Assembly: GCF_000972495.1 (NCBI RefSeq)
Contig: NZ_LATM01000002.1
Coordinates: forward strand, 248,001-312,000
Reading direction: 5' to 3'
DNA from: Hymenobacter terrenus
Lineage (GTDB): Bacteria; Bacteroidota; Bacteroidia; Cytophagales; Hymenobacteraceae
Length of the DNA stretch: 64,000 bases
Shown: in pieces, positions 18,764 to 27,660 of the stretch
How the letters are laid out: each line of letters starts with the position of its first letter
Position numbering within the stretch: the first letter of the stretch is position 1
Notes under the pieces: model-generated
Seen by the model: the letters and a program-made list of their open reading frames with translations, nothing else
Databases searched by the model: none
What the model was told of the DNA's origin: nothing
Translations under genes and position numbers: made by a program

Positions 18764-20956
18764 ATGAATCTTCGTTTTGTTTACGGCTGTTTGCTGCTGT
18801 TCGCTCGTATCACGCCCGCCCTGGCGCAAACCCCACCACCGCCCATTGCCATTGAAACCGAGCACATAAGCTTGGTGCTGACGGTGGGCGGCAACCAGAA
18901 GCTCTACCAAACCTACCTCGGCGCCAAGCTAACCGAAGCGGACAAGCAGCTACTGCCCAAGCCCGGTCCGTTCGATGCCTACGCGCCCGCGCCCAACGAG
19001 GCCTACGTGCCGGCCGGCACCGATAACCTCTTCGAGCCGGCCATCCGGGTAGTGCACGCCGACGGCAACCCCGGCCTGGCCCTGGCTTTTGCGGACGTGA
19101 AAACCAGCCAAACCGGCGACAACCTGACGACCACCACCGTGCACCTGCGCGACCCGGTCTACCCGGTAGACGTGTTGCTGCACTTTGCCGCCTACCAGAA
19201 GGAGGACGTCATCAAGACCTGGACGGAAATCAAGCACCGCGAGAAAAAGCCCGTGGTCTTGACGCAGTACGCCTCGGCCATGCTGCGCCTGCACGCCCCG
19301 CACTACTGGCTTACCCAGCTGCATGGCGACTGGGCGTCCGAGGCCAAGGAGACGCAGAGCGAACTAACCAGTGGTTTGAAAGTCATTGACTCCAAGCTGG
19401 GCACCCGCCCCAGCTGGTACCACACCCCGTCTTTCCTGGTGGCTCTCGACAAGCCGGCCACCGAAACCAGCGGCGAAGTGCTGGCCGGTACCTTGGCCTG
19501 GACCGGTAACTTCCGCCTGGCCTTCGAGGTAGATAACTTGAACACGCTGCGGATGCTGCCCGGCATCAATCCGTATGCCTCGGAATACACGCTGCCGGCC
19601 AATCAGTCCTTCGTCACGCCCGAGTTCATCTTCACGTACAGCACCACCGGCAAGGGGCAAGCCTCGCGCAACTTGCACCGCTGGGCCCGCCGCCAGGGCG
19701 GCACGCTCGACGGCACTCAGCCCCGCCTCACGCTGCTCAACAACTGGGAAACCACCTACGCCAAATTTACCGAGCCCCGGCTTGACTCGCTTATCGGCGA
19801 CGCGGCCAAGCTGGGCGTGGATTTGTTTCTGCTCGACGATGGCTGGTTTGGCAACAAGTTCCCGCGCAACAACGACAAAGCTGGCCTCGGCGACTGGCAG
19901 CCCAACAAAACCAAGCTGCCCAACGGTATTGGCCACCTCGTGCAAACTGCCACCAAGGCAGACATCAAGTTTGGCATCTGGGTGGAGCCCGAAGCAGTAA
20001 ACCCCAAGAGTGAGTTGTATAGCAAGCACCCGGACTGGATTCTGCGCCTGCCCAAACGCCCCGAGGACCTCTCCCGCAGCCAACTGGTGCTCGATTTGAA
20101 CAATCCCAAAGTGCAGGATTTCGTGTATAACACTGTTGATGGCTTGCTGTCGCAAAATGTGGGATACATAAAGTGGGACAACTGCCGGATGATTACCAAT
20201 GCCTATTCGCAGTATCTGGGCAAAGACCAGTCGCACCTCTACATTGGCTACGTGCAGGGCCTATACAAAGTGCTTGGCCGCCTGCGCCAGAAGTACCCGC
20301 ACCTGCCCATGATGCTCTGCGCCGGGGGCGGCTCCCGCGCCGACTACGGCGCGCTGAAGTACTTCACCGAGTTCTGGACTTCCGACAACACCGATGCCTT
20401 CGAGCGGGTGTTCATTCAGTGGGGCTTCCTGAACTTCTTTCCCGCCAACACCTTAGCCAGCCACGTCACCAACTGGAATCCCCAGCACACGCTCAAGTTC
20501 CGCACTGACGTGGCCATGATGGGCAAACTCGGTTATGATATCGACGTGGCCAAGCTCAGCGCCGACGAGCAGCAATTCAGCCAGCAGGTGGTGAAAGATT
20601 ATAAGCGCTTGAGCCCCGTCATCTGGCAAGGCGACCTGTTCCGCCTGCGCTCGCCCTACGAGGGCAACCAAGTGGCCCTCATGTACGTGGACGAGGCCCA
20701 GCGCAATGCCGTGGCCTTCGGCTACAACCTGCACACGCGCTTTCACGAAGCCGTCATTCCCGTCAAGCTCCAGGGCCTGGACCCCGCCAAGCGCTACAAG
20801 GTCACCGAAATCAACCTCATGCCCGGCCAGAAATCCGACCTGCCCGCCCACGGCCAAACCTATTCCGGCGACTACCTCATGAAAGTAGGTTTGCTACTTA
20901 GTGATGGGGAAGCCAAGCAACTCACCAGCCACGTGCTCGAACTGACGGCGGAGTAG
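18764..20956 (+). CDS. GH36 alpha-galactosidase
   Basis: The 730-residue product begins with a signal peptide (MNLRFVYGC...ALA) and has the GH36 order: N-terminal beta-supersandwich, TIM barrel and C-terminal beta domain. 'LLDDGWFGNKFPRNNDKAGLGDWQPN' is the substrate loop, 'IKWDNC' carries the nucleophile Asp472, and 'SDNTDAFE' carries the acid/base Asp541. It removes alpha-1,6-galactose from galactomannan or raffinose-type sugars. With GH5, GH3 and GH92 neighbours, a galactomannan or mixed hemicellulose target is a reasonable guess. Confidence 0.94.
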   Translation: MNLRFVYGCLLLFARITPALAQTPPPPIAIETEHISLVLTVGGNQKLYQTYLGAKLTEADKQLLPKPGPFDAYAPAPNEAYVPAGTDNLFEPAIRVVHADGNPGLALAFADVKTSQTGDNLTTTTVHLRDPVYPVDVLLHFAAYQKEDVIKTWTEIKHREKKPVVLTQYASAMLRLHAPHYWLTQLHGDWASEAKETQSELTSGLKVIDSKLGTRPSWYHTPSFLVALDKPATETSGEVLAGTLAWTGNFRLAFEVDNLNTLRMLPGINPYASEYTLPANQSFVTPEFIFTYSTTGKGQASRNLHRWARRQGGTLDGTQPRLTLLNNWETTYAKFTEPRLDSLIGDAAKLGVDLFLLDDGWFGNKFPRNNDKAGLGDWQPNKTKLPNGIGHLVQTATKADIKFGIWVEPEAVNPKSELYSKHPDWILRLPKRPEDLSRSQLVLDLNNPKVQDFVYNTVDGLLSQNVGYIKWDNCRMITNAYSQYLGKDQSHLYIGYVQGLYKVLGRLRQKYPHLPMMLCAGGGSRADYGALKYFTEFWTSDNTDAFERVFIQWGFLNFFPANTLASHVTNWNPQHTLKFRTDVAMMGKLGYDIDVAKLSADEQQFSQQVVKDYKRLSPVIWQGDLFRLRSPYEGNQVALMYVDEAQRNAVAFGYNLHTRFHEAVIPVKLQGLDPAKRYKVTEINLMPGQKSDLPAHGQTYSGDYLMKVGLLLSDGEAKQLTSHVLELTAE

Positions 20957-21013
20957 TTGCCGCCAAAGCTCTGGCTTATTCAGGCTGGACTTATTGGAAT
21001 AAGCGAATTCTCA

Positions 21014-21100
21014 TTCAGAGCGCCACGAAGTTTCAGAGCGCCACGAAGTAGTTGTGAATCGTTGAAAAGCCGATTTACAGCTGCTTCGTGGCGCTTTTTA
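21014..21100 (+). terminator. Intrinsic terminator with duplicated left arm
   Basis: A 17-nt segment (TTCAGAGCGCCACGAAG) occurs twice in tandem at 21014-21030 and 21032-21048. The second copy pairs with CTTCGTGGCGCT at 21084-21095, followed by a T-run. It closes the carbohydrate gene series. Confidence 0.75.
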
Positions 21101-21244
21101 TGTCATCTTTGTTAAGCAAAATTTCATCCGCACTCATCATTGCCCCGTCAAATACTCAGTTGCCAAAGCTTGGCTGACAAATTCTATTTGACTAACTAGC
21201 CACCGAATAGCACGAACGGCTACCTGAGAAAAATTGAACGAAGC

Positions 21245-22282
21245 ATGCAGTATAATGAATTTGCCCGGACGGGAAAACAAGTAGCCCGCATTGGTTACGG
21301 GGCCATGGGACTGGGAGGAGCTTTCGGCTCATTTGATGAGGCCGAAGGTATTCGCTCGGTGCTGACGTATTTGGAGCGGGGCGGCAATTTTATTGACACT
21401 GCCCGGCACTACGGCAAATCAGAGGAGATTCTGGGGAAAGCACTGGCGCAGTGGAAGGGCGAGCGGCCCTTTCTAGCCAGCAAAATCCAGTCGCACGGGC
21501 CCGACAATACGCGCTGGTGTCTGCCCCCCGCAGTCGAAGAAACCTTTCCCCGCCACCTCATCCGTCAGAACACGGAAGACTCGCTCCGGCGGCTGGGCGT
21601 CGATTCCCTCGACCTCATGCAACTGCATCTGTACTGGCCTACCTGGGGCACCTCGGGCTATTGGCTGGATGAGTTGCTGACCCTGAAAGCTGAAGGCAAA
21701 ATTGAGGCAATTGGAGTATCAATGCCCGACTGCCGCGCCGACTTGTGCCTGCCACTGGTAATGGCCGGAGCCGTGGATGCGGTGCAAATCATCTACAATT
21801 TATTCGACCCCACCCCGCTCGATTGCGTGATTCCCATTTGCCAGCAGCACAATGTGGCCATAATTGCCCGTTGCGTGCTGGATGAGGGCGGCCTGACGGG
21901 TTTTCTAACCGAAGACCTGGCGTTTGAGCCCCAGGATTTCCGCCAGACCTTTTTCGGGGAAGTGCCGCGCACACAATACATTGAGCGGGTCGATGCCCTC
22001 AAGGAGTTTGTTCCGCAGCACGCTGGTTCGCTGGCTAAGCTGGCCCTCAAATTCGTGCTCAAGCACCCGGGAGTTACCACCGCTATTTCGTCCATGCACA
22101 TCGAGCGGTTTGCCATCGAAAACATGGAAGCTGCCGCGGAGCCGCCGCTCTCAGACGAGGCGTTTTACGAGCTTCGCACCCGCCACCGCTGGGTGCGAAA
22201 CTTCTACACGAAAAAATACTGGCAGCAGAATGACCTCGATGCCGCCAACGCCGTTGAAGCCGCGCAGCATGGACAGTCGTAG
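21245..22282 (+). CDS. Aldo/keto reductase family protein
   Basis: The 345-residue protein has the (beta/alpha)8 aldo/keto reductase pattern: 'RIGYGAMGLGGAFG', 'GGNFIDTARHYGKSEEILGKAL' with the Asp/Tyr pair, 'FLASKI' with the Lys, and 'DSLDLMQLH' with the His. It should use NAD(P)H to reduce or oxidise a carbonyl or sugar substrate in the cytoplasm. The stop codon overlaps the start of the creatininase-family gene by 14 nt, so the two are likely translationally coupled and may work on the same compound. Confidence 0.9.
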   Translation: MQYNEFARTGKQVARIGYGAMGLGGAFGSFDEAEGIRSVLTYLERGGNFIDTARHYGKSEEILGKALAQWKGERPFLASKIQSHGPDNTRWCLPPAVEETFPRHLIRQNTEDSLRRLGVDSLDLMQLHLYWPTWGTSGYWLDELLTLKAEGKIEAIGVSMPDCRADLCLPLVMAGAVDAVQIIYNLFDPTPLDCVIPICQQHNVAIIARCVLDEGGLTGFLTEDLAFEPQDFRQTFFGEVPRTQYIERVDALKEFVPQHAGSLAKLALKFVLKHPGVTTAISSMHIERFAIENMEAAAEPPLSDEAFYELRTRHRWVRNFYTKKYWQQNDLDAANAVEAAQHGQS

Positions 22283-23141
22283 CCAGGTCCGCTGGGCCGA
22301 CCTCTTTCCCGATGAGTTTCTCAGCCGTCGGCAAGCCCAGCCCGTGGTTTACCTGCCCATGGGCATTTGCGAGCCGCATGGCTACGTCTCAACCTTTGGG
22401 CTGGATACCTACAAAGCCGATTATCTGTGCGATGAGGCCGCCCGGCGCTTTGGCGGCATCGTCGCGCCGACGCAGGGCTACCAAATTCACGAAAGCGGCT
22501 ACCACGCTCCCTGGCTGGCCGAGGTAGTGGGCGAGCGGCCAGCTCTGATGACCGGCATGCCGCCCCACGTGATGCTCTATTTTTTCCTATACCAGCTCCG
22601 GGCGTTTCACAACGCTGGTTTTGGGGCCGCAGTGGTCATCACGGGCCATTCGGGTGGCAACCAGTACGATTTCCGCTTGGCCGCCAGCCTGTTCAGCCAG
22701 CACAGTGGCATGACAACAATGGTTTTTGCCGACAATGAATTGGTTGCCGGCCACTACATTGGTGACCATGCGGGCTCCTACGAGATTTCACAGTCTCTCT
22801 ACCTGCGCCCCGATACCATCAACCTGACCGCTATCGGGCGCCCCGAAGCGCCCGATTCGCTGGGCCGCTTTGCCCAGGGCCCCGATGCTGCCCAGGCGAC
22901 CAGGGAACAGGGGCAGGATATCATCGAAAAGAGCCTGGATTTTCTGGGTGAAGCTGTAGCCAAGCTGAACTTCTCCAACCACTCTTTCGATCGGCCGCTA
23001 ATGCCGTACGCAACCGTAGAGGCCATCTGGCACCAGCTGCTGGCCCGCCAAGCCGATTGGCAGACCAACGCCCTCCGGCCCAGCCAGGAAGCCACTCCCA
23101 ATAACTCAATTTGGAAGCCAGCAGAAGCATTTACGCTGTAA
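22269..23141 (+). CDS. Creatininase-family amidohydrolase
   Basis: The start is set at ATG 22269, inside the end of the aldo/keto reductase gene, because the family begins with the 'WADL...' segment seen here at residues 9-12; upstream codons in this frame are shadow sequence. The 290-residue product has metal-site motifs 'GICEPHG', 'GLDTYKAD', 'ITGHSGGNQ' and 'GDHAGSYE'. Family members hydrolyse cyclic or linear amides such as creatinine or formamides made in cofactor pathways. The substrate here is unknown. Confidence 0.87.
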   Translation: MDSRSQVRWADLFPDEFLSRRQAQPVVYLPMGICEPHGYVSTFGLDTYKADYLCDEAARRFGGIVAPTQGYQIHESGYHAPWLAEVVGERPALMTGMPPHVMLYFFLYQLRAFHNAGFGAAVVITGHSGGNQYDFRLAASLFSQHSGMTTMVFADNELVAGHYIGDHAGSYEISQSLYLRPDTINLTAIGRPEAPDSLGRFAQGPDAAQATREQGQDIIEKSLDFLGEAVAKLNFSNHSFDRPLMPYATVEAIWHQLLARQADWQTNALRPSQEATPNNSIWKPAEAFTL

Positions 23142-23163
23142 GTTAGAGCAGTTTAGGGATACC

Positions 23164-23248
23164 GTAGCGCGAACGTTGTAGTTCGCGTCCACGTGCCGCA
23201 CTCGTTCGGGTGTCTGCCGGGAACGCGGACGCACAGAGTCCGCGCTAC
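23164..23248. repeat. Palindromic repeat, GTAGCGCGAAC family
   Basis: The stretch starts GTAGCGCGAAC and ends GTCCGCGCTAC, with internal inverted segments. The same ends recur at 29837-29911 and, in part, at 55217-55280. A second common intergenic motif, the GGGAGAGGGGCCGGGGGTGAGG-type hairpin, follows near 23314-23354 and recurs near 57185. Confidence 0.7.
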
Positions 23249-23432
23249 GGCCTAGCCCAGCACACGGAGGGTGAAACCACGCTAGAGCAGCTTTAAAATC
23301 TATGTACCGGTTGTTTGGCTCCCCTTCTTCTCGGGAGAGGGGCCGGGGGTGAGGAGGTGCCCCCGCCGCTCCATTAAACGGCTATGAGCAACTGCCTAGC
23401 GACTTGGCAACGGCTTTTCTCGCACTTTATCG

Positions 23433-23789
23433 TTACGGAATACCACCGTCGTGCCGCTGTCGCACCAGCCAGGCCACTGCCATGTCAAGGTCGGCAAAAA
23501 GTTCGATGGCCATGCGTGGCCGCACGGCCTCCACAAATCGCTGCGTAGCAAACTGGTTTGCGTGGTCAGGCGAAAACACGTAGGCTATGGCCTGCACGCC
23601 GGCCGTTAGAACTTGTGGCAACCATTCGTATTGCAGCCACGGCAGCGCCTCGCTCCAGTCACCGCTGGTCAGGTGTCCGTGCCAGCGCACGTGTAGCAAG
23701 CTTTTATCCGGATGGTAGAAGAACTCTGCCAAGGCTGCCCCGTGGCCATCCTGAAGAGCGAGTAGTTGGGTCGGAGGGCCTGGGAGCAT
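23433..23789 (-). CDS. Hypothetical protein, possible STAS/SpoIIAA-like fold
   Basis: This 118-residue protein alternates strands and helices ('LLHVRWHGHLTSGDWSEALPWL', 'AIAYVFSPDHANQF', 'IELFADLDMAVAWL'), a layout resembling the SpoIIAA/STAS-like single-domain proteins common in Hymenobacter. No catalytic motif is seen. It is monocistronic and convergent with the preceding repeat. The fold is a guess from pattern only. Confidence 0.65.
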   Translation of the reverse strand: MLPGPPTQLLALQDGHGAALAEFFYHPDKSLLHVRWHGHLTSGDWSEALPWLQYEWLPQVLTAGVQAIAYVFSPDHANQFATQRFVEAVRPRMAIELFADLDMAVAWLVRQRHDGGIP

Positions 23790-23869
23790 GGTAGAAATTA
23801 GTAAAGCTCTACGAATCGTTTCGAATATATGAAATTTCTAATAAAGATGCTGCAATTCAGCGGTACTGC

Positions 23870-23877
23870 TACCTTTG
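23870..23877 (+). promoter_or_regulatory. -7 element for the deoxynucleoside kinase gene
   Basis: TACCTTTG matches TAnnTTTG exactly, 38 nt before the kinase ATG. No convincing TTG partner is seen at the usual distance. Confidence 0.45.
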
Positions 23878-23915
23878 GGGTTCTGCTTTTCTATCGTCTT
23901 TTTCGTTCATAGCGC

Positions 23916-24539
23916 ATGCACATTGCCATCGTCGGCAACATTGGGGCCGGTAAGACCACGCTGGCCTATAAGTTGGCTCAGCATTTCCGCTGGGAAGTTT
24001 TTTTGGAGGACGTGGACGACAATCCGTATCTGAAGGATTTTTACCATGATATGCCCCGCTGGGCCTTCCACCTCCAGGTGTATTTCCTCAACGGCCGGTT
24101 CCGTCAGACGCAGCGCATCAAAGAGCTGCAGAAAGCCGGTAAAGGCATCATTCAGGACCGCACCATCTACGAGGACGCCCACATCTTTGCGGCCAACCTG
24201 CACGATTCCGGCCTGCTCGAAACCCGCGATTACAACAATTACTACGCGCTGTTCGAGTCGATGATAGACCTCGTCGCGCCACCCGATTTACTCCTATACC
24301 TCCGCGCCGACCTACCCAAGCTCATCAGCCAGATTGAAAAGCGCGGCCGCGACTACGAAAATACCATTAGCATCGAGTACCTCAAAAACCTCAACGAGCA
24401 CTACGAGAAGTGGATAGCCAGCTATAGCGCCGGCCGCTACCTCATCGTGGATGTGAGCGAACTTGACTACGTGCGCAATCCCGAAGACCTCGGCACCATC
24501 ATCGACAAGATAAATAATACCTTGTTTGGTCTGTTCTAG
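23916..24539 (+). CDS. Deoxynucleoside kinase
   Basis: This 207-residue P-loop kinase (GNIGAGKTT at 7-15) has the dNK signatures 'VFLEDVDDNPYLKDFYHD' and 'IQDRTIYEDAHIFAANL', plus the lid segment 'RGRDYENTI'. It phosphorylates deoxynucleosides for salvage in the cytoplasm. The preferred base (dA/dG or dC/T) cannot be determined. Length is typical for bacterial dNKs. Confidence 0.92.
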   Translation: MHIAIVGNIGAGKTTLAYKLAQHFRWEVFLEDVDDNPYLKDFYHDMPRWAFHLQVYFLNGRFRQTQRIKELQKAGKGIIQDRTIYEDAHIFAANLHDSGLLETRDYNNYYALFESMIDLVAPPDLLLYLRADLPKLISQIEKRGRDYENTISIEYLKNLNEHYEKWIASYSAGRYLIVDVSELDYVRNPEDLGTIIDKINNTLFGLF

Positions 24540-24571
24540 CGCTATTACTATGCTAAGAGCGTACTAAGCCC

Positions 24572-24672
24572 GTCCTGCTGAGCGGAGCCGAAGCATCTCG
24601 CTTGCAGCAGTAATTCAATCGTCAGAAAAGGATTGGCAGCAGCACGCGAGATGTGGCCCTGCTGAGCATGAC
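24572..24672. repeat. Palindromic repeat, GTCATGC-GCATCTCGC family
   Basis: Left arm 24572-24601 (CGTCCTGCTGAGCGGAGCCG...GCATCTCGC) and right arm 24645-24672 (GCGAGATG...CTGCTGAGCATGAC) are degenerate inverted copies. Better copies of this family lie at 28728, 35199/35734 and 38201. Confidence 0.7.
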
Positions 24673-24713
24673 CGCCTGAGTGATGCGGTTACGTTTGTCT
24701 GACTACTCAAAGA

Positions 24714-24744
24714 GGAGGCCCTGTTTACTCCAAACGGGGCCTCC
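24714..24744. terminator. Strong hairpin between convergent genes
   Basis: A 13-bp stem (GGAGGCCC.../...GGGCCTCC) with a 5-nt loop lies between the kinase gene and the minus-strand DUF2461 gene. It lacks a long T-run, so it may act weakly or in both directions. Confidence 0.55.
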
Positions 24745-24766
24745 TGCTTAGACGACTTATGCGGAA

Positions 24767-25444
24767 TCAACAGTTGGAAAGAGCTTCATTGAAGAAGTCC
24801 ACCAGCGGCCGGGCGGCCGCAATAGCTGCTACGACTTCGGGTACAAAACCAGGCGCCAACACCTCCGCATCGGTGTAAAAGCGGCCGGCTCCGTAGGTCT
24901 TGAGGCGCAGCCAGGCAAGGTCCGGGTCAGTGGCCGAGTACCCACGGGGCGGCTGGCTGAGTTGGGGGCCTGTGGTATCGAGGCCAGCCGGAAAATAGCG
25001 CAGCAGTTCCGGAGCTTGCCGTAGCCGGTGAAATTCGGCGCCATTATAATGGATTTCTTGTCGGATGGCCGCCAGCATGGCCGGAGTAGGGTAGAAGGTG
25101 CCGGCCCCCAGCCAACTGCGCCCACCGGGCTGAATAGCGACAAAATACCCCGCCCGGGGCGCATGGCGCCCACCCCGCTTCAGGCCAGCCCCCATGCGCC
25201 GTTTGTAAGGCTCCGGGTCGCGGTGGGCACGGTCGTTCTTGTGCAGCCGAAACATAACATCTGCCGTGGTCAGGCCGGCCAGGTCGGGGTCGGTAGCGGC
25301 GGCACCGGCCAGTATCTGGCGTACCAGCTCGGTGCAGGCGGTGCGGGCCCGCTGGTAATCGGGCCGGTGGTCGGCCATCCAGGCCGTGGTGTTATTAGCC
25401 GCGAGCCGGGCCAGAAAGTCCAGCAGAATATCAAGTTCCATCAA
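24767..25444 (-). CDS. DUF2461 family protein
   Basis: This 225-residue protein matches the DUF2461/TIGR02453 pattern: 'LLDFLARLAANNTTAWM' near the start, 'MFRLHKNDRAHRDPEPYKRRMGAGL' in the middle, and the 'GYFVAIQPGGRSWLGAGTFYP' block. Function is unknown for the family. It stands alone with a hairpin at its 3' side. Confidence 0.87.
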   Translation of the reverse strand: MMELDILLDFLARLAANNTTAWMADHRPDYQRARTACTELVRQILAGAAATDPDLAGLTTADVMFRLHKNDRAHRDPEPYKRRMGAGLKRGGRHAPRAGYFVAIQPGGRSWLGAGTFYPTPAMLAAIRQEIHYNGAEFHRLRQAPELLRYFPAGLDTTGPQLSQPPRGYSATDPDLAWLRLKTYGAGRFYTDAEVLAPGFVPEVVAAIAAARPLVDFFNEALSNC

Positions 25445-25546
25445 AAAGCCGGGCGTAGTACCCCGGAAAATCAGAACGCTGTGGCTGACACCAGAGTTGC
25501 AGCGAACCGCTAAACGCTGAACTCAGCAGCCCCGGATGGCTAAGCG

Positions 25547-26371
25547 CTACTTCCGACTAAGTACCGTTAGCGCATCACCCACGCGCAGGCGGCCTGTGCC
25601 GCCACCAGTCACGTTTTGGCCAAACATGATGCTGTTCTCCACCTTGCGATAAGTGGCCAGGGTGCGTAGTGGGTCCCCAAGCGGGCTCTTAGTGGCGGTT
25701 TGTTGGTCGATGGTGGTGAGCACGCACCGGCCGCATCCCCGCACCGCCCGAAACGGGACGGCACCAATCTGAAAGTTCTCCCAATTGTCGTCATCGTAAG
25801 GCACGCCACCGTCGAACACGAGGTTAGGGCGGAAGCGGTTCATGGGTACAGGCTGCGCGAGGCGAGTATTCAAATCGGCCAGCGCGGGTTCGCCGATGAG
25901 GAGGAAAGGGTAGCCATCGGCGAAGCTCACCAGCTGGCCTTCGGGATTTAAATCCGGCTCTACATCGCGGCGTACCATGTCAGACATGTACACCAGGCGG
26001 CATGGGCGGCCGAGGGCTTCGGCCAGCCATTCGTCGGCTTCGGCGGTGCCACGCCAGGCCCACGCCATATCATCCCAGATGGTGACAAACAGCGTCCGCT
26101 CCGGCGTTGCCTCAAACGGAACGAACAGGGGCAGCAAATCGGGCCGTTGGCGGTGAGTAATCAAAAAACCATTATAAGCCGGCGCTACCAACAACAACGC
26201 CAGCTCGGGCTGCTGCCGCTGGGTCATGAAACGGTTGCGCTCATCTACAATTAGCCAGCGGCGGTCGTGCCGCAGGCCGCGGGCCGTCACCTCGGCTTCG
26301 GACACCGCGTAGCCCCCGAGAGATTTAACGGGATATACGTACAGACCAGTTAGGGTAAGAGAAACAGACAT
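25547..26371 (-). CDS. MOSC protein with MOSC_N domain (molybdenum cofactor binding)
   Basis: The 274-residue protein joins a MOSC N-terminal beta-barrel ('LYVYPVKSLGG...RGLRHDRRWLIVDE') to a MOSC domain with 'RGCGRCVLTTID', the Cys-bearing loop that binds the molybdenum cofactor in mARC-type reductases, and a final 'FGQNVT' segment. It is probably an oxidoreductase of the mARC/YcbX kind that reduces N-hydroxylated compounds, though the electron donor is not encoded nearby. Confidence 0.87.
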   Translation of the reverse strand: MSVSLTLTGLYVYPVKSLGGYAVSEAEVTARGLRHDRRWLIVDERNRFMTQRQQPELALLLVAPAYNGFLITHRQRPDLLPLFVPFEATPERTLFVTIWDDMAWAWRGTAEADEWLAEALGRPCRLVYMSDMVRRDVEPDLNPEGQLVSFADGYPFLLIGEPALADLNTRLAQPVPMNRFRPNLVFDGGVPYDDDNWENFQIGAVPFRAVRGCGRCVLTTIDQQTATKSPLGDPLRTLATYRKVENSIMFGQNVTGGGTGRLRVGDALTVLSRK

Positions 26372-26482
26372 GCCGGCAAAAGTACCGCCACAACGGAGGT
26401 GGGAAAATGCCGCAGGAGAGAAATAGGGCGTTTGATAGTCAATTTAACTTCCCCTAAAAACATTCGGCTTCTCCCTTGACCA

Positions 26483-27220
26483 TTATTCCACCACCAACAA
26501 ATCGGCCGCGCGCACAAACGCCACTCGCTGTTGCCACTGCACGCGGTACCAAATATCCTGGCGCCCCAGCACCAGCAGCCGGTCGCCGACGGCCGCCGTG
26601 CTGAGCCACGCCGCTCCCGCGCTCGGTCCGGCCATCAAAGCTGCTCCTGGCCGCGCCACTAGTCCTGCCGGCTTGGGCCGCAGCAAGTGCAGATAGGCCC
26701 CCAGCAGCGCCACGTAGGCAGCGTAGCCCAGCCAAGCCTCGCGCCGGCTCCGACGCCACAGCAGCCAGACGGCGCTCACCACGGCTCCACCCAACAGTAC
26801 CTGCAAGCCGGGGTAATAGTAGCGCTGCGCTTGCACCCGCAGCTCTTGCTGCCAGGTAACCGGGTAGCCCACTAGCTGGTGCTGCGCGGCCAGAGTAGCT
26901 AGCTGGCGCCACGTTCGCACGCGCGGCTGCCGGGCCTGGGCCATGCTCAGATAGAGCAGCGCGGCCGGATAGTAGCCCAACTGCTGCTGGGCGTAAGCCA
27001 ATTTCAACAGCAGCTCTGGCGAAGTCCGGCGTTGCTGCCATACTTGCTGCTTGTAGGCCGGTACTGCCGCGGCGTATCGCCCCGCTGCGAATAGTGAATC
27101 GGCCTGCCGCAGCGCCTCGACGGGGGGCAGCATAGTTTTTTTTGGTGTTTTATTTTCGGGCGCATTTGCACCCAAGGTCCAGATAGGCAGGACTATTAAT
27201 CCGAGTAAAAGGGCCCGCAC
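26483..27220 (-). CDS. TPR and SH3-like domain membrane protein
   Basis: The product has a signal peptide or anchor, a TPR-like segment ('ALRQADSLFAAGRYAAAVPAYKQQV...LLKLAYAQQQLGYYPAALLYL'), a membrane helix pair ('LLGGAVVSAVWLLW', 'AAYVALLGAYLHLL') and a C-terminal SH3-like domain ('AAVGDRLLVLGRQDIWYRVQW'). This resembles BatE-type proteins of Bacteroidota. The frame stays open to an ATG at 27319, but that would start inside the promoter of the adjacent tRNA gene and upstream of a likely minus-strand -7 box. I therefore favour the GTG at 27220, which begins a clean signal sequence; the start is uncertain. Confidence 0.7.
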   Translation of the reverse strand: MRALLLGLIVLPIWTLGANAPENKTPKKTMLPPVEALRQADSLFAAGRYAAAVPAYKQQVWQQRRTSPELLLKLAYAQQQLGYYPAALLYLSMAQARQPRVRTWRQLATLAAQHQLVGYPVTWQQELRVQAQRYYYPGLQVLLGGAVVSAVWLLWRRSRREAWLGYAAYVALLGAYLHLLRPKPAGLVARPGAALMAGPSAGAAWLSTAAVGDRLLVLGRQDIWYRVQWQQRVAFVRAADLLVVE

Positions 27221-27252
27221 AGAAAGAAGAGAGACTTTTTTTTGAATCAAGG

Positions 27253-27283
27253 TTGTGAAATCCGGAAGGTGGTCGTACTTTTG
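27253..27283 (+). promoter_or_regulatory. Promoter of tRNA-Lys
   Basis: TTG (27253-27255) and TACTTTTG (27276-27283) are spaced 20 nt and match the Bacteroidota consensus. The tRNA begins 42 nt downstream. Confidence 0.7.
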
Positions 27284-27325
27284 TGCCCACAAAAAAGGTA
27301 TCGCCTTTTGAAGTGACAAGGTACC

Positions 27326-27398
27326 GATTCTGTAGCTCAGCTGGTAGAGCAGTACACTTTTAATGTACGGGTCCTGGGTTCGAATCCCAGCGGGATCA
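27326..27398 (+). tRNA. tRNA-Lys(UUU)
   Basis: A 73-nt cloverleaf: acceptor GATTCTG/CGGGATC, D-arm GCTC-AGCTGGTA-GAGC, anticodon arm GTACA-CTTTTAA-TGTAC with anticodon TTT, variable loop GGGTC, T-arm CTGGG-TTCGAAT-CCCAG and discriminator A. CCA is not encoded. Confidence 0.97.
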
Positions 27399-27402
27399 CA
27401 AC

Positions 27403-27438
27403 AAAAAGCCCCAATCTGGAAATAGATTGGGGCTTTTT
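27403..27438 (+). terminator. Intrinsic terminator after tRNA-Lys
   Basis: AAAAAGCCCCAATCT (27403-27417) pairs perfectly with its inverted copy at 27424-27438 around a 6-nt loop, ending in TTTTT. Confidence 0.9.
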
Positions 27439-27660
27439 CTTTGGGTGTTGGTGCGGCAGGCTACGGGTGGAACCGGGCAGGGCAGGGTGGCAAATGGTTA
27501 GGTTGTTAAAGGCAATACCGGCGGAGGTTGACAGCAGCAGAGATTGGAAAGAAGCAGAAGTAGGCGGGCTTTGTACGTAATCAATTCCGTATTTTCTGGC
27601 TTAACAAGGGCTTAAAGGGTGCGTAGGGAGCATTTGGATTTCTTTTTCGCCTGCTCATGA

